A program made the translations under genes and the position numbers. A DNA stretch of 64,000 bases from Atherix ibis (Eukaryota; Arthropoda; Insecta; Diptera; Athericidae), in contig OY282609.1 of assembly GCA_958298945.1 (NCBI GenBank), forward strand, positions 59,182,220 through 59,246,219. Reading direction: 5' to 3'. The notes beneath the pieces are model-generated. The model was not told the DNA's origin. It searched no databases and saw only the letters and a list, made by a program, of their open reading frames with translations. This document shows, one piece after another, positions 56,861 to 64,000 of this stretch; positions within the stretch are counted from its first letter, which is position 1, and every line of letters starts with the position of its first letter.

Positions 56861-58639
56861 ATAAAATTGCACGGAAAATTAAAAAAAATTAATTCACTTA
56901 CAAAAAGAGAAAATTTTATTGAATATGAACATAAGAAGCAAAAGAATTTCAAGGAACTTTCAGAAACCTGCGAAAAAATTGTCTTAGAGAAAAAAATTTT
57001 AAAAAGTATTCGAAAATCGAAAGTGGATAATATTCCCTTAGACATTTCCGTTTAGTGCTTTGTACCTTTCGACATGATCGTTTTCTGCTATTTCTACCCC
57101 ATACCTGTAAAAATGAATAAGAATTTTAATTAACTTAAAATGTTTCATAATTAAACCATAGGCTATTACGATTTATTTGACAAAACTTTTAATTAAAATA
57201 ATTGTATGTATACACTTAAATGCGAGGATGTATTTCAAATATAATTATAAGGGTACATTTTTGTTTTGAAAACATCAAAAGAATGTTGTTTAAACTATAC
57301 AATCAATGGCATTTTACCGATTATGGCAAGCATTCTCCATAAAATATTATAATATTATCATTATGATAAGAAAGTATTTTTCATATTTTCTTAACTATTT
57401 TACTAATCAAATTTATTTATTAAAAGGACACAACGTAGAACAGAAAATAAATGCAAAAAATAGAAAACGAATAACAAATCAAAGAAGCAAAAGTTTTCAT
57501 ATTAAAATTTTCTTTCATCGAATAATTCTTAAATATTAGTCTGCGGATATTTTTTCTTTTATATTATTTAAGGAATAATTTTTTAATAGTGAATTTTATT
57601 TTTATTTCTCTAAAAAAATTGACTAACAAACTTTTCAAAGTATCCATAATTTCTATTGAAAAGAATCGAAGTATAATTTTTGAAATAGGATAAATAAAAA
57701 TTATTGGAGGATGACAGAGGAGCTGACAAACTGACGAACTGAGCAATATAATAAATTTTGTGTAAGCTTATTTAATTTTATTTATCCATACAAATTTATA
57801 TATTGTTTAGAAATTTATTAGCAAGTTTTTAGGGAGAAGATCACTTAAGTAAAAAGGATCTGAATATTATAGAATTATTGTGAACAAGTTTGTATCATAA
57901 TGTGCTTCAGATATTGACTGTACAGTATGTCCTGATTTTATATAAAGAAAGAAAAACTTTACGTTAAGATCGTACTCATCCGGTTTTAGGTACTCGAAAT
58001 AAATTTGTATAAAGAAATTTTATTTTTTTCAAGGATTCATGAAAGCCAAAGTACTTTGTTATTGAAAGAATTATTAATATAATCATAGAGGCTTAAAGGA
58101 TATATTATTTCTATAAAAACAAATGTACTTTAAAGAATATTTTACATTAAGAATAAAATATAGAAAAATATCCTTATTCGAAGAGATGGAAAATTGATCA
58201 AATATTCTGTAAAAATCGATGCAATTTTTAGCGGACATTTTTCTTTTTGTTGAAATTTGTTAAAAATTTTAATTAGGCAGAAATGTAAGAAATTTGTCAA
58301 ATTTTTGGTCTTTTTTTTAAAGAGAATTTTGAAATTTTTTACACAAAACACTGTGTTTGGTAAAGATTTTTTACTAAATCAAAAAAAAACTCTAGATGCG
58401 CACCTTTGCACCGAGCTTTTCCAGCTAGATGGTCTCAGTATATTTTTGGCGTCCTGGCTAATGCCGTCGCTTAATTAAAGACAGCGCCCAGTATATCGTT
58501 CTGAAATAGGCTATGGAATCATCCCTCCTTATGTATGGGCTGAAAATTCTTCAAAGGATCCTCCTCTCGGAAGCGGCCAAGTATACACGAGGACTGGCAA
58601 GATTAGTTCCTTTTACAACAAAAGCTTCGAGGTAATGGT
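56861..58639. other. Intergenic, no gene seen
   Basis: Very AT-rich; predicted frames are Lys/Ile/Phe/Asn-rich noise. Confidence 0.55.
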
Positions 58640-58745
58640 CAGAATTTTTGGAGCGAAATGATTCCGACTGACTCAAGTACGGTCTGTTGGCTGCCAGCAG
58701 CCGTACGCGGATTTCTTCCGCATATTGTAATTGGCTGCTACCCTT
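58640..58745. repeat. Dispersed repeat shared with 35140-35250
   Basis: GGTCAGAATTTT...GACTGAC and CTGTTGGCTGCCAGCAG followed by CGCG... occur here and at 35195-35250. It probably marks the same LINE-associated repeat. It ends with ATTGGCTGCTACCCTT, the left copy of a 16-bp duplication. Confidence 0.7.
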
Positions 58746-58825
58746 TAAAAATTAATTTTCTTATTATAAATATTTTATCCGTAATTTTAATCGCATATTT
58801 ATCCATATTTTTGTCTATACACATA

Positions 58826-59727
58826 CGAGGTCTGTTCAAAAAGTGCCGCAAATTTTGTGTTTTTTCAAAAATTATTTATTTATTTATGAATATTTATTTT
58901 GTCCCCTTCAAAGTAATCCCCATCAGATATTATACACTTGTGCCAACATTTTTTTTAAACCTCGAAGCAGTTCAAAAAATCATTTTTTGTATCTCCTCAA
59001 TCGTAGCGTAGAGTCATCCTTCCATGGGGCTCTTCAGTTTCGGGAACAAGAAAAAGTCACAGGGAGCAAAATCTGGGAAATACGGTAGCTGCGGCATTAT
59101 TAGTGTGTTGTTTTTGGCTAAAAATTCGCACACAAGCAACGATGCGTGAGAAGCGCCGTTATCATGGTGCAAAAGCCAATTTTTGTTCTTCCAAAAATCC
59201 GGACGTTTCTGGCGGATTTCTTTGCGTTACTTGTGAATAACTCGCAGGTAATATTCCTTATTGACCGTTCAACCCTGTGGTAAGAACTCATGATACAGCA
59301 CGCCCCTGCAATCGAAGAAAACTGTAAGCAAAACCTTCACATTCGACCGAACTTGGCGCTTTTCGTCGTTCACATCTTCTCGGCCCTCTGAGAACATTTT
59401 GTACCACCGATAAACATTACTTCGGTCCAAGGTAGCTCACCATATGCCACAGTCAACATTCGGAATGCGTCCGCGCAATTAATTTTGTTTTTCACACAAA
59501 ATTTGATACAGATTCTGTGATCCATTTTTTGGAATAGGCAAAAATCGAAGACGATCCAAAACACGTGCAAGCAAAGCAGCTGTCAAAAATTAACTGATAA
59601 TTCAAAATGGCCAAACTTGTCGGCATTAGTGAGAGACATGAGTACCAACATAACGCCACAAAAAATCAAAAATCGAATATACGTAACCCGCGGAAATTCA
59701 AAATTTGCGATACTTTTTGAACAGGAC
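58826..59727 (-). mobile_element. Mariner M8, internally deleted, same family as M5
   Basis: The left end CGAGGTCTGTTCAAAAAGTG follows TA (58824-58825). The right end ACTTTTTGAACAG is present but its last bases are altered. Long stretches match M5 (GGCTAAAAATTCGCACACAA..., CACGTGCAAGCAAAGCAGCT). Confidence 0.87.
58990..59560 (-). pseudogene. M8 mariner transposase, HTH end joined to the catalytic core by a deletion
   Basis: The minus strand reads MDHRICIKFCVKNKINCADA, FRMLTVAYGE (first HTH) and then, beyond a deletion near 59365, [23 protein letters not shown] text, a degenerate second Asp block and [13 protein letters not shown] near 59045. The first Asp segment is gone. Confidence 0.85.
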
Positions 59728-60480
59728 TTTTATCCGTATTTTTATCCATACCTTAATATGTATTTCTGTGCATGTTTTTATCCGAATTTTTATCTAAGTT
59801 TTCACACTTATTTGTGTCAATATTTTTATCCATATTTTGACCAGAATTTTTATTTCTATTTTTATCCGTGTTTTTTTATCAATATTTTTATACGTATTTT
59901 TATCCATATTTTTATCCGTATTTTAAGCAGCATTTTTATCTAAACTTTTGTACGTATTTTATCCGTAGTTTAAAGCACATTTTTGTCCGTAGTTTTATCA
60001 GAGTTTTTATTGACATTTTCATACCTGTTATTGGCTGCGACCCTTGACCATAAATAGAAAAATGATTTAGCTCTTTCGGAGCTATAATCTCTTATCTGCA
60101 ATTGACTAGTGCTAATTGATCTTATCTTTGATGAAGTTGCAAAAAAAAAGACTTCAACTTAATCGTAGACAAGATTATTAGCACTAGTTTTCAAAAGAGT
60201 TAAATTATTTTTGTATTTTGGGATCAAGTGTCGCAGCTGACAACAACATGGAGGCAAAAATTTCAGCATGGTTTTGGCAGCAAACAAAGCCTACTTCAGT
60301 CAGTCTTTATGTATTCTTCGGAAATTTTGGTTCTCAAAAAAACAATTTCAAACAATATTCGAGAGGAAAATCCTTGGAAGAATAAGGACGGATGATTCAG
60401 GAGCCTATATAATGGCGAGATTCTGAAGCATGATCGCGACCACCCGATTGTAGATAAAATTAAGCTTAATAAGGATGGAT

Positions 60481-60568
60481 CCACCGGTTCTCGTCCGATC
60501 ACCGAAGTGAAGCAGGACTGGGCGTGGTTAGTACTTGGATGGGTGACCGCTTGGGAACACCGCGTGCC
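60481..60568 (+). pseudogene. 5S rRNA-derived segment (about nt 27-110 of 5S)
   Basis: CGGTTCTCGTCCGATCACCG, then AAGCAG, TGGGCG.GGTTAGTACTT, GGATGGG.GACCGCTTGGG and AACACCGCGTG match the animal 5S rRNA core with few changes. The internal control region of 5S (A box, intermediate element, C box) lies inside the retained part; the first ~26 nt and the 3' terminal stem are missing. Confidence 0.93.
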
Positions 60569-60614
60569 GCAGGTTTAACCGTGTGTGTGTCGATCGACTC
60601 ACACTCGGTAGGTA

Positions 60615-60632
60615 GCGGGTTCGATTCCCGCT
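60615..60632 (+). promoter_or_regulatory. tRNA T-arm-like stem-loop with B-box sequence
   Basis: GCGGG-TTCGATT-CCCGC makes a perfect 5-bp stem with a 7-nt loop, and GGTTCGATTCC (60618-60628) fits the pol III B box. It lies ~50 bp after the 5S segment. It may be a real tRNA relic or chance; no convincing A box or anticodon arm precedes it. Confidence 0.6.
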
Positions 60633-60839
60633 GTCGCCATCTCGGCGTTGGTGCCGGGGTGAGAGGCCGACTACAAGCCTTATAATGTAGTCCGTAGGGT
60701 CCCCCAACGTCACTGGGGGTTACTTCGCTGGCCTGATAAGCCGCAAGCTATAAAAACCACCTTATCAAGAAACAGCACAAGAAGAATCAACCGGACCGTA
60801 CCTCAGGCAAAAACTCATCTGGTTTTCATCGAACAGCCC

Positions 60840-61140
60840 GAATAGGTACCTGGAACGTGCGGACTCTCTCCCAAAACTTCTCGACTGGCGCAAGCTGCCT
60901 CCGAAATGCGACGCTACAACCTGTCGAGGTTGCATCCTGGGAATCTTCGAGACAAGGTGGAAACATCAAGGAGCCCTCACAACGCAGACGGGTGAACACT
61001 TCATCTACAGCGGCAAAAACAGCGGCCACCACTGTGGAGTCGGATTGATCCTATCGGCCAACGCAAAGAGATCTCTCATGGACTAACATACAAACCGGTC
61101 TCCGACCGCCTTCTGACAGCCAGCCTCCACTCGAAGTGGA
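60840..61140 (+). pseudogene. Non-LTR retrotransposon endonuclease N-terminal segment
   Basis: It reads IGTWNVRTLSQNFSTG, then in shifted frames EMRRYNLSRL, GIFETRWKHQGALTTQTGEH and FIYSGKNSGHHCGVGLILSA followed by NAKRSLMD. GTWNVRTL...G..ETRW...YSG...H..GVG.IL is the start of the APE-type endonuclease of RTE/CR1-like LINEs. At least two frameshifts; clade not settled. Confidence 0.85.
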
Positions 61141-61480
61141 TGGAGAGAGTTCACAGACTCCATCAGAAGCAGATGGAGAGAGTTCACAGAGTCTCTAGTG
61201 CCGCTATATGCTCCATGGGAGCGACTGTGTCTCATGGCTATGTGTATATGTGTTATAATGTATAATGTAGAAATGAAACCTGTAAAATAAAAAATAAAAA
61301 AAATAAAAAAATAAAAATAAGGATGGACACATAATTCGTACGGATGAGGAATACCCTGCCCAGAAAGTCTACAGTGGCCCCATTTATGGTCTTAAAAGAC
61401 GAGATTGGTCCTGCCTTTGGTGGAGCGACAACATTTGCCAGGTTGCAAAAAATATGGTGGTAATGTCGATCTGGAAAACC

Positions 61481-63436
61481 ATGGTATGATTATAGATTCA
61501 TCTATACTAGACCGGACTAGTCCGGAAACACTTCAACTCCAATCAGGACCTGATAAAAATGTCCTTTCTTTCACGGTGTTCATTTACGATCACAAACTTT
61601 GGATAGGAAATAATGGAAGACTCCATTTCCATTTTCGGCGGCGCTATAAAGATGAAGCCTGGAATTATTATTTTCCATTTGATTTTTTACATTAAAATTT
61701 GTAATTTTTCTTTTCGAATGAAAAGATTCGAAAACCCCAAAACTGATTACAAAAAAATAAGTACAAGTTTTATGATAATATCCGGAAAAGAAACTTTTTT
61801 TTAGTTTACGTTTGTAATTATGATTATTTATATTCAACTATGATTATTACTACTTAAACATTTTTTCGATCGATTAATTGTGCTTGTTGTTCATAGGTTC
61901 GCAAAGGTGAGATTACTTTCTAGAAAGTATGCCAAAGAAAAATAACAAATAATTCGTAAATAACTCCAAAAATACAATACAATTTGTAATAATTAATGCA
62001 TAATCAATATTTGTATATTGTTTTTGCTCATTTACTTACGGGTGTGATTCGATAGAAGAATAAGATTGATTTGCCAAATTTTTCTCCCCAACAGTTTGAT
62101 TATATACAAAATATTGCTCATAACTTTTGTAAAAGTAAAAATATTCATAAGGAGTTATTCTAAAAGGAAATGTATTCTGTTGGAGTTGAACTATTAATTT
62201 TATTCTTCATATTTGATGCCGATTGATTTCGTATAACCCAAATTTTCGAATGAATATTTAGGCTTAAATCAATTTCTAGGAAACAAAGTCCTTTTATTGA
62301 TTTAATACATCAAAATGAATAGAATAAATTCGGCATTAGATATAAAAAAATCCTTTCCATAATAATAGGAAGTTTTTTTATATTTGCTGATATAAAAAAA
62401 AATATATAATAAATCTCCTAAAATTTGCTAAAAATCCTTTTTGGCTTTTTTTCTAAAATTTCAAAATAATTAAAAAATGAAAAAAACTTCAAAAAAAAGT
62501 CCTTGGCATTTTAATGTGAATAGAAATTTCCAAAATATATTAGCCAATTTATTTAAATTGAACAAATTCATTTCCAATTTTATTTTGATATTGTTCTTAT
62601 TGGGGTTTTTTTTTATGAAGTAATAGAAAAAGGAAATTTCCAATTATGTGCACAATTTATTCAAAAATCGATTTTCAAATAGAAATTTGGGCAGGTTGGG
62701 TGTTGTTAGTGAATATTAAGTCCTTATTACGGGAAAAGACGTAATTTTAGATTGCTCTCAATTAATTTCGGGGTAGAGATTTTCACTTAAACAATTTTGT
62801 TCAAAGGACAAATTAAAAGTTTTGGAGTGAATTAAGGGAGAACTATTAGTAAAATAATCAACTAGAATTTCATCAATTTTCAAACTGTCTATAAAAAGGA
62901 GAGAAGTTTTGTTATCTGTTTACAATGCAGTAGTTTTGAGATGATTGCTTTTTTTTAATTGTGCAATTTTTGTTTCTTGTCAACAAATTTTCTTCAATTA
63001 ATTTTTATTAAAATTTTTTGGCTTTTTTTTACTTATTTTTTAATAGTTTGGCAAACATAATATTAATATTTTCAAAATTATTATTATTGAAGAAAATATC
63101 TAATATCATTAGAGGTATACATTTTTTAATTAAATTTTTATCCAAATTTTTTAAATACAAAAGTTTTTACGTTTTTTCATAAAAAAAAATATTTTTTTTT
63201 GCAAAATTTTTAAATTCACTTAAAATTAAAAAATTACGGACATTTTGTTTATTTTCAAAGAAACAGTAAGTATTCTCTTCTTTGGATGTCTGTAAATTGT
63301 TTATCAACTTTGATTTTAGCAGATTTCAAATAAATGTCATGCAATAATATCACCTAGAGTCTAGATGATATGGATGTGAGATCTAATAAGGAAGTCGGTG
63401 ATCCCCTAATCTGGGGCGTGATAAAATTTAGTGCTA
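61481..63436. other. Intergenic, no gene seen
   Basis: Very AT-rich sequence without recognised features. Confidence 0.55.
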
Positions 63437-64000
63437 CGAGGGTCGTTCAATAAGTCCTTAGAAAAAGATGGAAAAAACTGTTTTTAAAAAAAAAAAATTT
63501 TTTATTTTTCAACATAATCTCCTTTAAGCTCTATATACTTTTCCAACCGTTTTTCCAAAATTTTTATCCCGTCCAAAAAATAGGATTTCGGAAGTTCTGC
63601 AAAATACTCATCCGTTTGACGTCCTAAATACTCAATTCCACAATTTGACGTCCACATCCGTTTGACGTCCTAAATGACGTCCTAAATACTCAATTCCACA
63701 ATTTTGGCCATGGAAACAGCGCAGGTGTGCACACGCGCATTGTCCTGATGCAAGAGGATTTTTTTCTTCTTCAGATGGGGGCGTTTCTCTTTGATTTCCT
63801 CGCTCAACCGTTGCAATAACGACGCGTAATACGCTCCTATTATTGTTTTTCCTTTTTCCAAGTAGTCGATAAAAATGATGCCCTGCGAATCCCAAAAGAC
63901 CGTGGCCATCACCTTGCCGGCCGATGGCACAGTTTTTGCCTTCTTCGGAGCCCGTTCACCCTTGAAAATCCACTGTGATGACTGTCTCTTCGTTTCTGGA
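63437..64000 (-). mobile_element. Mariner M9, cut by the window edge, with scrambled internal deletion
   Basis: It starts CGAGGGTCGTTCAATAAG after TA (63435-63436), so this is its right end read in reverse. It is nearly identical to M7 where they overlap. It continues beyond the window. Confidence 0.9.
63503..64000 (-). pseudogene. M9 mariner transposase, partial, third Asp region deleted
   Basis: Reading inward from the edge on the minus strand: [39 protein letters not shown] and LLHQDNARVHTCAVSMAKIV. A replacement block at about 63611-63700 follows, then EYFAELPKSYFLDGIKILEK and IELKGDYVEK. The segment with YSPDLAPSD is gone, so it cannot be active. Confidence 0.9.

Larger units (their letters stand above)
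58746..60029. mobile_element. Minisatellite-bearing insertion (array 2) with 16-bp flanking duplication
   Basis: ATTGGCTGC(T/G)ACCCTT occurs at 58730-58745 and 60030-60045. Between them lie TATTTTTATCCG-type repeats (58746-58820 and 59728-60020) homologous to array 1, split by mariner M8. The flanking duplication implies that the minisatellite unit inserted here as a block before M8 jumped into it. Confidence 0.75.
60480..61315 (+). mobile_element. 5S rRNA-headed chimeric retroelement with 12-bp target site duplication
   Basis: AATAAGGATGGA at 60468-60479 and 61316-61327 directly flanks the insert. The order is: 5S rRNA-like head, a tRNA-like T arm, a unique GC-rich leader, a non-LTR endonuclease segment, a short 3' part and an AAATAAAAAA-type tail (61275-61315). 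Duplication plus A-rich tail indicate LINE-type retroposition. The lack of an RT domain makes it non-autonomous. Confidence 0.85.
60300..61480 (+). pseudogene. Decayed LINE C-terminal ORF fragment, split by a later insertion
   Basis: The left part (60335-60479) reads FERKILGRIRTDDSGAY; the right part after the insert (61328-61450) reads RTDEEYPAQKVYSGPIYG, then RRDW.CLWWSDNICQVAKN. Together they resemble the post-RT region of LINEs (FERKILR.I..., GHV.RM...PA.KV...G...GRP..RW.D). 60370-60480 is homologous to 34930-35010 in reverse. Weak but consistent. Confidence 0.5.

Noticed and set aside
60481..60600. Functional 5S rRNA gene
   Set aside because: The 5' ~26 nt and the 3' stem are missing, it is flanked by a target site duplication and it is fused to LINE sequence.
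60615..60632. Complete tRNA gene around the T arm
   Set aside because: No acceptor, D or anticodon arm can be folded around it; only the T-arm/B-box part is convincing.

Overview
The window looks like AT-rich nuclear DNA from an insect, most likely a fly. It has long introns with GT...AG borders, an insect-type cyclic-nucleotide phosphodiesterase gene and many mariner elements. I see no prokaryotic features and cannot name the species.

One host gene fills the first 41 kb on the + strand: the orthologue of Drosophila Pde11, a dual-GAF phosphodiesterase. Seventeen coding exons (229-41008) join with matching reading phases into 3963 nt, or 1320 residues. In order these encode a putative N-myristoylation start, GAF-A, GAF-B, an HD-type PDE catalytic domain and a roughly 410-residue low-complexity tail. 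No other recognisable host gene is present.

The introns and the 23 kb downstream are packed with repeats. Intron 1 (290-15733) holds three mariners, R1-clade LINE debris, two near-perfect palindromes and a 367-bp satellite. Intron 2 (15957-21789) holds a ~430-bp satellite built of two related halves. Intron 3 holds a Mos1-like mariner, intron 6 a 41-bp minisatellite, and intron 11 two more mariners plus a LINE reverse-transcriptase remnant.

Downstream of the gene lie an R1-clade LINE flanked by 16-bp duplications (43144-44848), a TATTTTTATCCG-type minisatellite (47.3-48.2 kb) and a mariner with a nearly complete transposase (51.16-52.33 kb). These are followed by a DD41D Tc1-like transposon split by a jockey-like LINE (52.5-54.3 kb), a 145/128-bp satellite (55.2-56.86 kb), and a second minisatellite copy flanked by 16-bp duplications and carrying its own mariner (58.7-60.0 kb). 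Next comes a retroposed chimera headed by 5S rRNA sequence (60.48-61.3 kb), and a scrambled mariner runs off the right edge.

The strongest candidates for something new are the 5S-headed chimera with a tRNA-like T arm, the apparently mobile minisatellite, and the two-part higher-order satellites inside Pde11 introns. All family assignments come from reading motifs; no database search was possible.
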